Of a stretch of 53,012 nucleotides of DNA, positions 17,228 through 27,680 are shown in pieces. Source of the stretch: Flavobacteriales bacterium. Lineage in GTDB: Bacteria > Bacteroidota > Bacteroidia > Flavobacteriales > Schleiferiaceae. How positions within the stretch are numbered: the stretch's first letter is position 1; every line of letters begins with the position of its first letter. The notes beneath the pieces were generated by a model. It was not told the origin of the DNA. It did no database searches and worked only from the letters and a program-made list of their open reading frames with translations. Made by a program: the position numbers and the translations under genes. The stretch lies in contig REDE01000099.1 of assembly GCA_007693635.1 (NCBI GenBank), positions 1-53,012 of the forward strand, given 5' to 3'.

Positions 17228-17824
17228 ATGCGAAAACACCTATTTTTTCCACTAATTTTCTCTTTTGTGTGTTGCAGCGCATTTGCTCAAAATGCAATCA
17301 CACTTAATGTTACACCCCCTCCTGTCCCTACTGCGGACGCTGGTGCTGACACCAATGTACTTATCGGAAGTCTGATTGTACTTCAAGGAAATGCTGGAGG
17401 AGGAACTGCTCCACTAACATACCAATGGAGTCCAAGTCTGAACATGCCAAATTCAACCATCCTTACTCCCTCAGTAAATGTTGTTCAGCCCACGGTTTTC
17501 ACCTTAACCGTAACCGATGCGAACAACTGTGTGGTCACCGATAGTGTATTTGTTGATGTATTCATGAGTACGGAGCGTTTTAATGCGTCCATGTTTCGTT
17601 TATTTCCCAACCCAGCCAAAGATATTTTGACTATCGAACACCCCTTGGAAGGTGAGTTTGAAGTTAAGTTGACAAATGTTCTCGGTCAGGTTGTTCTTAG
17701 TCAAATGAACTCTGGTCAATCAAAAACCTTGCAACTTGAAGTTGGGAAATTCCCTTCAGGGCCTTACATGCTCAGCATTCTTCAAGGAAGCCACCAGGTT
17801 TCCATGAAAGTAGTTGTCCAGTAA
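17228..17824 (+). CDS. Secreted T9SS type A sorting-domain protein with PKD-like domain
   Basis: A 198-residue exported protein. A signal peptide (MRKHLFFPLIFSFVCCSAFA) precedes a PKD/SprB-like unit, ADAGADTNVLIGSLIVLQGN through TYQWSPS and VFTLTVTDANNCVVTDSVFV, typical of adhesive surface proteins. The last about 75 residues are a T9SS type A sorting domain: FRLFPNPAKDILTIE, LTNVLGQVVLSQ, FPSGPYMLSIL and VSMKVVVQ. It is very short for such a protein, with one domain and one sorting tail. The next gene begins 34 bases later and also codes for a secreted protein, so the two are likely co-transcribed. Probable role: cell-surface binding or display; no enzyme motif. Confidence 0.85.
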   Translation: MRKHLFFPLIFSFVCCSAFAQNAITLNVTPPPVPTADAGADTNVLIGSLIVLQGNAGGGTAPLTYQWSPSLNMPNSTILTPSVNVVQPTVFTLTVTDANNCVVTDSVFVDVFMSTERFNASMFRLFPNPAKDILTIEHPLEGEFEVKLTNVLGQVVLSQMNSGQSKTLQLEVGKFPSGPYMLSILQGSHQVSMKVVVQ

Positions 17825-17858
17825 ACTTTACCCAATTTTAACACTCAAACGAAATAGT

Positions 17859-18863
17859 ATGAAACTCACAAAAATATCATTAAGTTTTCTCTTTGGTTGT
17901 ATGGCTACTTTGCCCATCAAAGCTCAAATCGTTCAAGAGGCGGTTTGTGAAAACGACTCTATCGAAATTGGTCTACCAGCATTTATTCAAAACGAAAGCA
18001 TCCAGTGGATGAGTTCAAACAATGCGACAAACTTCAGCGACCTTGCGGGTGATACCTTAACAACGCTCAATGTCGCACCTGCCTCGCCAACATACTTTGT
18101 TGCCCGCATTACAGGAGATAATTGCGATCCCTATTTTTCAGACACTGTATTTGTAAACATATCCTTAGCTCCATCCGTTGCTGATGCTGGTGCCGATATC
18201 ACAGATACTTCAAATACAACCACACTAGGTGCCAATACACCTACGGTTGGAACTGGAACATGGAGCATTCTACCTGGAAGTGGAACCAATGGAGCATTCA
18301 GTAGCGTTAACGACCCAAATGCAGTATTTACCGGAGATCCCAACGAAACCTACTTACTTGCTTGGACAATCAGCAATCCTCCTTGTCCACCTACTGTAGA
18401 TACTGTAGTAGTAAATCTAGGAGTTTCTTCAGGACCTCCTCTTCCTTCGATTTCTTGCTTGAATAACACCTTATTTGTTCACCCAACCGATAATGCCGGA
18501 CCTACTCCTTGGGGTTGTCCAGGGTCTGGAACTGCTCAGTCAACTTCCGATATTGATGGTCAATTAAACACCAATTTGATTATGACCAACTGTCCAAACC
18601 CCAACACAACGGCGGCCGCCATTTGCGCAAATTTGAATGCCTTTGGTTTTTCCGATTGGTACCTTCCAGCATTCGATGAATTGAATTGTTTACGTAATGA
18701 AGCCGCAACCATTGGAGGATTTGAGACTGGTGGTTACTGGTCTTCTACAGAATTTGCAGGCATACTTGGTTCAAATGCAAAGCAACGCAACTTTCCTTCC
18801 GGGGTAAGTGGCGCGAGTAGTAAAAGTAATTCACACCGGATTCGCTGTGTACGTCGTTTATAA
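17859..18863 (+). CDS. Secreted protein with Lcl C-terminal (DUF1566) domain
   Basis: A 334-residue exported protein starting with MKLTKISLSFLFGCMATLPI and a cleavage site at KAQ. The central part has two Ig-like/PKD-like units (VADAGADITDTSNTTTLG and YLLAWTISNPPCPPTVDTVV). The C-terminal about 130 residues match the Lcl_C/DUF1566 domain: LNAFGFSDWYLPAFDELNCL, GGYWSSTEF and the ending SHRIRCVRRL, with paired cysteines. The function of this domain is not settled; it is common in exported, possibly carbohydrate- or surface-binding proteins. The start at 17859 is chosen over an in-frame start at 17814 that overlaps the previous gene and precedes the signal peptide. No T9SS tail is present. Confidence 0.75.
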   Translation: MKLTKISLSFLFGCMATLPIKAQIVQEAVCENDSIEIGLPAFIQNESIQWMSSNNATNFSDLAGDTLTTLNVAPASPTYFVARITGDNCDPYFSDTVFVNISLAPSVADAGADITDTSNTTTLGANTPTVGTGTWSILPGSGTNGAFSSVNDPNAVFTGDPNETYLLAWTISNPPCPPTVDTVVVNLGVSSGPPLPSISCLNNTLFVHPTDNAGPTPWGCPGSGTAQSTSDIDGQLNTNLIMTNCPNPNTTAAAICANLNAFGFSDWYLPAFDELNCLRNEAATIGGFETGGYWSSTEFAGILGSNAKQRNFPSGVSGASSKSNSHRIRCVRRL

Positions 18864-18866
18864 GCG

Positions 18867-18874
18867 TACTTTTG
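18867..18874 (+). promoter_or_regulatory. Promoter -7 element (TACTTTTG) five bases from a start codon
   Basis: TACTTTTG followed by C is an exact TAnnTTTG match and lies only four bases before the ATG at 18879. If functional, the transcript would begin at or near the start codon. No good -33 element is seen. Confidence 0.35.
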
Positions 18875-18878
18875 CAAC

Positions 18879-20186
18879 ATGAATAGCATAAGAATCTACG
18901 TTCTATCGGCAATTATATTGCTCGTCTTCAACTTTAGTGGTTTTGCACAAAACAGCAATTCTGTGCACGGTAAAATCGTGGATTCACCAAATACCCTCGT
19001 GTATTTGAAAGCATATTATGGTTACCAATCGCCTGTGGTAGATTCTGTGAAAACAGATCGCCACGGGCGATTTACATTTAACTATACCCCTTCTTATTCC
19101 GAGGGTATGATGCGTGTAACTTGGGGAAATGCTGAAGATAACTTATTCCTTGACATAGCCGTTGAGGACAGTATTTCATTTATCTGGAAAAATCCGGAAA
19201 TCGTAGAGTTTAAAGCAGGGAAAAAATCCCAAGCTTTCAACAGATTGCTTGAAGAGACAAGTATTCTTCGTGAAAAACTTGAGTTACTAGATGAAGTTTT
19301 GGATTATTTTGAAGACGATAAAAAATTCAGCAAGCAAACCATTAAGCGTTGGCAAAATACCCGTCGAGAAATTAGTAAGTCGTACGCAGACTTTTATCGT
19401 GAAGTCGGTAAATCCCCCTTTGCCGAATTCGGGAAAGCCCTACAGCAACTCGAACCACCTAAACCGCAGTTCAGCAGAAACATTGATAATTTCTGGCAGG
19501 GGGCGGAATTCAATCACCCAATACTTTTACATTGGAATCTGATACCACAAAAAGTTCGTGAGTATTTCAACTACTTCATCGACATACCAAATACGCCCCA
19601 AGAAGCGGAAAGTATTGCCAAGCGATTTACTGATTTATCGTTTGTGCCAATTTTAAACAACCCACCCGTAAGAGAAAATATTGTTTCGTTTTTGGTTGAA
19701 GGCTTTGAAAGCATGGGCATGTCGTCGTTGGTCATGTATTTGGAAGAAAATTATTTGCCTGAAGAAGGCTGTACCGATGAACGTCCTGCTCTCGAAGAGC
19801 GCTTGCGGAGAATTCGCGCCTTTCAACCTGGTAAACGTGTACCTCCGCTTAGCGATGAAAACATCAACATAGGACTTTCTTTCCCCAATGAAAGAAACAT
19901 CATTATCTTTTTCAGTCCGTACTGCCCACACTGCGTTGAAAGTTTACCTACTTGGTTATCGTATACCCGAAACGCCAAAGACCTCCACGTATACGCGATT
20001 TCCATTGAGGATGAAGACGCCACTCGCAAAGCACTTCCGCAAATACCGGAGAATTGGACCCTGATTACAAGTCCCAAACTTGCTGATGACTACATGATTT
20101 ATTCCACACCATCCTACTTCGTAGTTTCCAAAGACGGAACGATATTACAGCGACCTGTAAACATCACGGATGTTGATATGCCGTAG
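18879..20186 (+). CDS. Secreted thioredoxin-fold protein (TlpA-like, CPHC active site)
   Basis: A 435-residue exported protein. After a signal peptide (ends GFAQ) comes a DUF4369-like beta domain: VHGKIVDSPNTLVYLKAYYG and DSVKTDRHGRFTFNYT. A helical middle region follows, then a thioredoxin-like domain: NIIIFFSPYCPHCVESLP with the active-site pair C349-P-H-C352, and a cis-proline loop in YSTPSYFVVSKDG. Thiol-disulphide exchange in the periplasm is inferred. CPHC is the DsbA-type dipeptide, suggesting a more oxidising site than the usual TlpA/ResA CxPC of such Bacteroidota proteins. The gene follows the Lcl_C protein by 15 bases and precedes the S9 peptidase by 40. Confidence 0.82.
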   Translation: MNSIRIYVLSAIILLVFNFSGFAQNSNSVHGKIVDSPNTLVYLKAYYGYQSPVVDSVKTDRHGRFTFNYTPSYSEGMMRVTWGNAEDNLFLDIAVEDSISFIWKNPEIVEFKAGKKSQAFNRLLEETSILREKLELLDEVLDYFEDDKKFSKQTIKRWQNTRREISKSYADFYREVGKSPFAEFGKALQQLEPPKPQFSRNIDNFWQGAEFNHPILLHWNLIPQKVREYFNYFIDIPNTPQEAESIAKRFTDLSFVPILNNPPVRENIVSFLVEGFESMGMSSLVMYLEENYLPEEGCTDERPALEERLRRIRAFQPGKRVPPLSDENINIGLSFPNERNIIIFFSPYCPHCVESLPTWLSYTRNAKDLHVYAISIEDEDATRKALPQIPENWTLITSPKLADDYMIYSTPSYFVVSKDGTILQRPVNITDVDMP

Positions 20187-20202
20187 TTGGTGATTTGCTT
20201 TG

Positions 20203-20210
20203 TAGATTTG
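20203..20210 (+). promoter_or_regulatory. Promoter -7 element (TAGATTTG) for the S9 peptidase gene
   Basis: TAGATTTG followed by C matches TAnnTTTG exactly and lies 16 bases before the ATG at 20227, implying a very short leader. No TTTG is seen at the usual -33 spacing. Confidence 0.4.
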
Positions 20211-20226
20211 CGCAAAACGCAGAAAA

Positions 20227-22629
20227 ATGAAGCAACTTGTATTTACCCTTGTCATTCTATCCGGTATTTCTGGTATTCATGCCCAGAATTATCAACTACC
20301 CCCCTCCCCGATTGCAGAATTGGCCGATGCCGATTTGCCTCCAAGTTTAATTTTAAATGACGATGCAACTGCCGGTATTCTTCTATATCGCAGCGGATAT
20401 AAATCCATTGAGGATTTAAGTGAAACTGAAATGCGATTAGGAGGTTTGCGCATTAATCCCAAAACCAACATTTCGAGTAGAATCAACTACTCAAAGAAAA
20501 TTTCAGTATTTGATCCAGCAACAGGAAGTGAACGTGAAGTTTTGGGTTTACCTGCAAATCCGAGAATTGCGAACGTGCAGTGGTCGCCCAATCAAGCCTT
20601 GGTAAGCTTTACGATAACGGGAAGCAAAGGAGTTGGACTATGGGTTCTCGATGTAAAAGAAGCCAAAGCACGACGACTAACGCCCGACGACCTTAACGCC
20701 AATATGGGCAACCCAGCTCGTTGGATGAGAAATAGTTCTGGCCTTTTGGTAAATCGCTTACCTGCTAAGCGACCGAATATTATCAACACAGAAGAACGCA
20801 TTCCCACAGGTCCGGTAATCTCAGAAAATATTGCCGGCAACGAAGCTCAGAATCGCACGTATCAAGATTTGTTGAAAAATCCAGATGATGAAATAAATTT
20901 TGAAATACTGGCAACTTCTGAAATTTGGTCGGTGCCCTTAAAAGGGAAAATGAAAATATGGCGAGAGGCGGCCATGTACCGCTCAATCAGCTTCTCTCCA
21001 GACGGTGAATTCGTCTTAGTTGCCACCATTCAGCGTCCATTTTCTTATATAGTGCCGTATAGTCGATTCCCTACTCACCACATTGTGTATAGCAAAAACG
21101 CTAAAGAAATATTCGTAGCGCAAAAAGGTGGTCTGCAAGAAACTCTACCCAAAGGCTTTATGGCCACCACCACCGAACGCCGAGCATTTCAATGGCGAAG
21201 CGACCACCCTGCTACCCTAGTTTGGGTGGAAGCTTTGGACGAAGGTGATCCTAAAATGGAAGTCGAATTTCGCGATGCTGTATACCAGACTAGCGCTCCA
21301 TTCTCTGATAGGCCCTACCAATTATTCTCTACCAGTTTGCGATTTAACAGCATTACTTGGGGAAACGACAGCATTGCAATGGTCTATGAATATTGGTGGA
21401 ATACACGAATGACTCGCAGTTTGTTTTTCAACCCCAGCAATCCGGCAAAAGAGCCACGTTTGTTTGTTGAGCGCAACTATCAAGATCCCTACACCGATCC
21501 GGGAAGCTTTATCACCGCGCGCAATGAGTACGGTTTGTCGGTACTCGAACTCAGTTCTGACACCCTATTTCTCATTGGCGAAGGACTTTCCGAGTCTGGA
21601 AAAAATCCCTTTGTTGATCGCTACGTGTTTTCTACTGGGAATACGGATCGATGGTTTCAGGTAGATGACACGACAATGTTAGAGTCCATCGTGCGATTTA
21701 CCCAGCGAGAAAAGGCTGAATTACTTGTTCGTAGAGAGAGTAGCTCAACTTTCCCCAACTACTACATTCGCAATTTAAATACCGGTGAACTTCGTCAGGT
21801 TTCTGCATTTCAAAATCCTTTTGAAGCTTTTAAAAACGTGAACAAAACGGTACTGAGTTATGAACGCGCTGATGGACTTCCACTCACTGCGACGCTATAC
21901 CTACCCGCTGACTATGATAGTCTGAGAGACGGCAAGCTGCCAATGATTATGTGGGCGTATCCACGCGAGTACAAAGATCGCGCTAGTGCTTCTAGAAAGA
22001 CCGCGCAGGACAATCAGTTTTCGTTCCCCTATTATGGGTCTCCCATTTATTGGGTTACCAGAGGATATGCTGTTCTAGACAATACTGCCTTCCCCATCAT
22101 TGGCGAAGGCGATGAAGAGCCCAATGATAGTTTTGTGGAGCAACTTGTGGGCAATGCAAAAGCAGCAATTGATGTTGTAGCGGCTATGGGTTGTATTGAT
22201 CGTCGCCGTGTGGCGGTTGGAGGGCATTCTTACGGTGCCTTTATGACGGCCAACCTACTCACCCACTCTGATCTCTTTGCTGCCGGTATTGCGCGTAGTG
22301 GTGCTTACAATCGGACACTCACCCCTTTTGGGTTTCAATCCGAACAACGCAACTATTGGGAAGCTCCGGAGGTATATCACACCATGTCGCCATTTTCCAA
22401 TGCACATAAAATGAAGACTCCATTGCTATTGATTCACGGAGAGGCCGATAACAATGCTGGCACCTATCCAATGCAGAGTGAGCGTTATTTTAATGCACTA
22501 AAAGGACATGGCGCTCCCGTTCGTTTGGTCATGCTGCCTTTAGAAAGTCATGGCTACGCTGCTCGAGAAAGTATCATGCACATGCTATGGGAGCAAGACC
22601 GTTGGTTAGAGCTTTACCTCAAGCCCTAA
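20227..22629 (+). CDS. S9 family serine peptidase, glutamyl endopeptidase (S9D)-like
   Basis: An 800-residue prolyl-oligopeptidase-fold serine peptidase with an N-terminal signal peptide (ends IHAQ), so periplasmic or surface located. An N-terminal beta-propeller (VQWSPNQALVSFTITG, ISFSPDGEFVLVATI) precedes the alpha/beta-hydrolase domain. The catalytic serine is in GGHSYGAFM (about S668), the aspartate in HGEADNNAGT (about D741) and the histidine in LESHGYAARES (about H775). The run ARSGAYNRTLTPFGFQSE and the overall length are those of the S9D glutamyl endopeptidase group, also found in plastids, rather than DPP4 or prolyl oligopeptidase. A YfcC-type carrier gene follows three bases later, suggesting linked peptide breakdown and uptake. 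Confidence 0.93.
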   Translation: MKQLVFTLVILSGISGIHAQNYQLPPSPIAELADADLPPSLILNDDATAGILLYRSGYKSIEDLSETEMRLGGLRINPKTNISSRINYSKKISVFDPATGSEREVLGLPANPRIANVQWSPNQALVSFTITGSKGVGLWVLDVKEAKARRLTPDDLNANMGNPARWMRNSSGLLVNRLPAKRPNIINTEERIPTGPVISENIAGNEAQNRTYQDLLKNPDDEINFEILATSEIWSVPLKGKMKIWREAAMYRSISFSPDGEFVLVATIQRPFSYIVPYSRFPTHHIVYSKNAKEIFVAQKGGLQETLPKGFMATTTERRAFQWRSDHPATLVWVEALDEGDPKMEVEFRDAVYQTSAPFSDRPYQLFSTSLRFNSITWGNDSIAMVYEYWWNTRMTRSLFFNPSNPAKEPRLFVERNYQDPYTDPGSFITARNEYGLSVLELSSDTLFLIGEGLSESGKNPFVDRYVFSTGNTDRWFQVDDTTMLESIVRFTQREKAELLVRRESSSTFPNYYIRNLNTGELRQVSAFQNPFEAFKNVNKTVLSYERADGLPLTATLYLPADYDSLRDGKLPMIMWAYPREYKDRASASRKTAQDNQFSFPYYGSPIYWVTRGYAVLDNTAFPIIGEGDEEPNDSFVEQLVGNAKAAIDVVAAMGCIDRRRVAVGGHSYGAFMTANLLTHSDLFAAGIARSGAYNRTLTPFGFQSEQRNYWEAPEVYHTMSPFSNAHKMKTPLLLIHGEADNNAGTYPMQSERYFNALKGHGAPVRLVMLPLESHGYAARESIMHMLWEQDRWLELYLKP

Positions 22630-22632
22630 GTC

Positions 22633-24000
22633 ATGCGAAAGCCCGTCGATGCTCTTTTTCTCGTCTTTCTGGTATTAGTCCTTATAACCGTACTAACCTA
22701 CGTCATTCCTGCCGGAAGTTACGAACGCATTGATGTCGATGGACGACAAGTCCTCAACCCCGATGTGTTTAAATCGATGGAGCAGCATTCTGTTTCTCCG
22801 TTCAGAATGTTTAGCTCTTTGGTCGACGGTTTTGTTCAGGCTGGTAACGTCATTGCCTTTGTCTTTCTAATTGGTGGGGCCTTTGGAATACTTCATCGTA
22901 CTGGGGCGCTCGAAAGCGGACTGCATCAGGTCGTTGAATTGGCATTTCGCAGGCCAAAGTTACGCTTACAACTCATCGCGCTATTGATGATTTTCTTTTC
23001 ATTAGCAGGCAACACTTTTGGTATGGCTGAAGAGGTTTTGGTTTTCATTCTCATTACCATTCCACTTGCTCGACAGCTCAAACTGGATCCCATTGTTGCG
23101 GTAGCCATTCCCTTTGTTGGCGCCGGAGCAGGTTTTGCTGGCGCAGCATTTAATCCTTTTACAGTTGGCATTGCTCAGGGAATTGCTGAAGTTACCCCAT
23201 TTTCCGGTGCTGGATACCGCATGATTATTTGGGGTGCTTTTACGGCCATTGCCATCATATTTACCATTCGTTATGCCCTTCGCATTGAGAAAAACCCGAA
23301 TTTAGCTCTAGCTTTTCCCAATCAAACTGGGGACTTAAAAGAAGCACCTGTATTTTCAAATTCACGAAAAATAATACTCATCCTTTTCGGACTGAGTTTA
23401 GTCATTTTGATGTACGGTGTAGCTAAGCTCGACTGGTATATATCAGAAATTGCCGCTCTTTTCGTAATCTTTGGCTTAGTTGCTGGGATAACGAACCGAC
23501 TTTCAATTTCTGACATCACCTCGGGATTTACTGAGGGGGCTCGTGATATGCTGCATGCTGCATTGATCATTGGCTTGGCAAGAGCGGTCATGGTCGTTGC
23601 CGAAGAAGGGTATATCATCGACAGCATTCTCTATGGTTTAAGCAACCTAACGGGACATTTACCTCAGTGGTTGGCCGTACAAAGCATGTTTATCCTTCAA
23701 GGAGTGATCAACTTTTTTGTGCCTTCTGGCTCAGGGCAAGCGGCCCTCACGATGCCGGTGATGGCTCCCCTTAGCGATTTATTGGGAATATCGAGGCAAA
23801 CAGCTGTTTTGGCTTATCAATTTGGCGATGGTATTTTTAATTTAATTATACCAACTTCTGGGGTAACAATGGGCGTTTTGAGTTTAGCCGGCATCCCCTT
23901 CAAAATATGGTTTCGTTGGGCGGGGAAATTGGTTATTTGGCTGAGTTTGGCAGCAATGTTATTTCTCGCCTTCGCCGACTGGGGCTTTCAGACGTTTTAG
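22633..24000 (+). CDS. YfcC family membrane transporter (DcuC superfamily)
   Basis: A 455-residue inner-membrane protein with about 11-12 hydrophobic segments, of the YfcC/DcuC-like anaerobic C4-dicarboxylate carrier superfamily. Visible signatures are VIPAGSYERIDVDG after the first helix, FVFLIGGAFGILHRTGAL, the loop GNTFGMAEEVLVFI, the glycine-rich VGAGAGFAGAAFNPFTVGIA, and near the end NFFVPSGSGQAALTMPVM and FGDGIFNLIIPTSG. Family members are annotated as dicarboxylate or basic amino-acid carriers; its substrate is not readable here. Pairing with the peptidase suggests an amino-acid or small-peptide product. It starts three bases after the peptidase stop and is closed by a strong hairpin. 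Confidence 0.88.
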   Translation: MRKPVDALFLVFLVLVLITVLTYVIPAGSYERIDVDGRQVLNPDVFKSMEQHSVSPFRMFSSLVDGFVQAGNVIAFVFLIGGAFGILHRTGALESGLHQVVELAFRRPKLRLQLIALLMIFFSLAGNTFGMAEEVLVFILITIPLARQLKLDPIVAVAIPFVGAGAGFAGAAFNPFTVGIAQGIAEVTPFSGAGYRMIIWGAFTAIAIIFTIRYALRIEKNPNLALAFPNQTGDLKEAPVFSNSRKIILILFGLSLVILMYGVAKLDWYISEIAALFVIFGLVAGITNRLSISDITSGFTEGARDMLHAALIIGLARAVMVVAEEGYIIDSILYGLSNLTGHLPQWLAVQSMFILQGVINFFVPSGSGQAALTMPVMAPLSDLLGISRQTAVLAYQFGDGIFNLIIPTSGVTMGVLSLAGIPFKIWFRWAGKLVIWLSLAAMLFLAFADWGFQTF

Positions 24001-24013
24001 GACTCCCATTAAA

Positions 24014-24052
24014 TAACAACACCTCGAGATTTTGTCTCTCGAGGTGTTGTTA
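24014..24052. terminator. Perfect 16-bp hairpin between convergent genes
   Basis: TAACAACACCTCGAGA and TCTCGAGGTGTTGTTA pair over 16 bp with a 7-base loop TTTTGTC. It lies 13 bases after the YfcC gene stop and 60 bases from the katG stop, so it can serve both strands. T-tracts are short on both sides. Confidence 0.75.
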
Positions 24053-24112
24053 CTTCTAGTGCAATGCTATTGTTCTATATAGCGATATCCGGTTGATGGA
24101 ATATAGTCAAGT

Positions 24113-26341
<2,229 letters not shown>

Positions 26342-26364
26342 TCATCTCCAGCTCTACACCAGAG

Positions 26365-26401
26365 TATAGGTACGACACATGTACCTATAGACTGCGTCTA
26401 T
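26365..26401. promoter_or_regulatory. OxyR-like inverted repeat upstream of katG
   Basis: TATAGGTAC-N7-GTACCTATA is a perfect 9-bp inverted repeat (26365-26389). It runs into ATAG-N7-CTAT (26387-26401), the exact half-site form of the known OxyR motif. It sits about 30 bases upstream of the presumed katG -7 element. No regulator gene is in the window, so the protein that binds is inferred. Confidence 0.5.
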
Positions 26402-26450
26402 AAGCCAGAGAAATTGAATTTAAGGAATATCCAAGGAGCAATCTAGAGAC

Positions 26451-27680
26451 TCAGAATTTAAAAAATTCGCTCCAAAAGTCTGGAAAAGACTTCGCTACAA
26501 CCTCCGGATTCGCAATTGAAATTGGCAATTTCATTGCGAGTATTGACAAAGACATTGCCATACGGTGATCGTCATAGGTCTGCAAAGGCTCTTTTGAGAT
26601 GTGTAATTCATGTGGGGAGCTAGGAGAATACTTGCAGCTTTCTCTGGTTATTTCCAATTCAATCCCAACTTTTGCCAACTCAAGCTTCAGTGCCCAGAGT
26701 CTATCTGTCTCTTTCGTGGGCAGAGTATGCAAGCCGGTGATGTAGAAGGGTTGACCAATCGCTGCCAGAGAAACGATGCAGGTCTGCGCCAAATCTGGTG
26801 TATCCGAAAAATTCCATTCCACCCGATAAGGGAGTATTGATGTGCTTTTTTCCTTGCGCAGTCGTACGCCGCCTCCTGTATAAATCGTCTCTATACCGAA
26901 AAGAGAAAAATATTCAGCGATCCGACTATCTCCTTGAAAACTTGGTAAACGAAGACCTGGAAGGTAGATTTCGGCCTTATTTGCCAACAAAGCTTTGCCA
27001 TACGCGTAACTCGCAGCACTCCAATCGGCTTCCGCTTTAATTCGTACACTCTTGAATGAAGAAGGAAGTGATACTTGAATACTGGCCGGCAGAACTTTAA
27101 CCTTACATCCTATCTTCTCCAGAATCAAGGCCGTCATGTATATGTACGCGGCCGAGGTCCCCAAACCAGAATGTCGAATTTCAAGCCCCTTAGGAAGCGA
27201 AGGGGCAATCAGCATAAGCGCGGTTACAAACTGACTCGAGCTTGTGTTGTCGAGGTCAACAACGCCTCCAGTAAGTGGTTTTCCTTCAATGGCAATGGGT
27301 CCAAATCCCTCCTTATCCAAATATTCAATTGACGCGCCCAGTTGCCTTAGCGCGTTGACCAGTGGGGCTATCGGGCGTTCCATTAAACGCTTTGAACCGG
27401 TGAGTATTCTTGAGCCGTTTGAAAGAGCTGAAAGAGCAGTTAAAAAACGGTATACCGTTCCAGCCGCACCACAATCAATTTCATCATTTAGACGAAATTC
27501 TTCTTGCAAAATGCGAAAAAGAATTTGGCTATCCTCTGCCTTAGAGATAGCTTTTAAATCAACAACATCGGGAAGTAAATATTGCAAAATCAACCATCTA
27601 TTGATCTCGCTTTTTGAGATAGGAAGATTATATTTCGCTACAACCTTCTCAGACTGAATTGGCAGATAAATCATTTCCAT
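26451..27680 (-). CDS. aroA: 3-phosphoshikimate 1-carboxyvinyltransferase (EPSP synthase)
   Basis: The sixth enzyme of the shikimate pathway, joining shikimate 3-phosphate and PEP. At 409 residues it is slightly shorter than usual (about 427). Conserved sites are present: SKSEINRWLIL (the Lys-Ser-...-Arg of the substrate site), GAAGTVYRFLTA, SSSQFVTALM, FSDTPDLAQT (catalytic Asp), LPTKETDRLWAL (Glu), YDDHRMAMSL (Arg) and the final VAKSFPDFW (Lys). The glycine-rich PEP loop reads AAGTVYRF rather than NAGTAMRP, a divergent form. It overlaps the 3' end of aroB by ten bases (alternative ATG at 27674), so the two are translationally coupled. It is the last gene of a long minus-strand run; no terminator is evident after it. 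Confidence 0.93.
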   Translation of the reverse strand: MEMIYLPIQSEKVVAKYNLPISKSEINRWLILQYLLPDVVDLKAISKAEDSQILFRILQEEFRLNDEIDCGAAGTVYRFLTALSALSNGSRILTGSKRLMERPIAPLVNALRQLGASIEYLDKEGFGPIAIEGKPLTGGVVDLDNTSSSQFVTALMLIAPSLPKGLEIRHSGLGTSAAYIYMTALILEKIGCKVKVLPASIQVSLPSSFKSVRIKAEADWSAASYAYGKALLANKAEIYLPGLRLPSFQGDSRIAEYFSLFGIETIYTGGGVRLRKEKSTSILPYRVEWNFSDTPDLAQTCIVSLAAIGQPFYITGLHTLPTKETDRLWALKLELAKVGIELEITRESCKYSPSSPHELHISKEPLQTYDDHRMAMSLSILAMKLPISIANPEVVAKSFPDFWSEFFKF

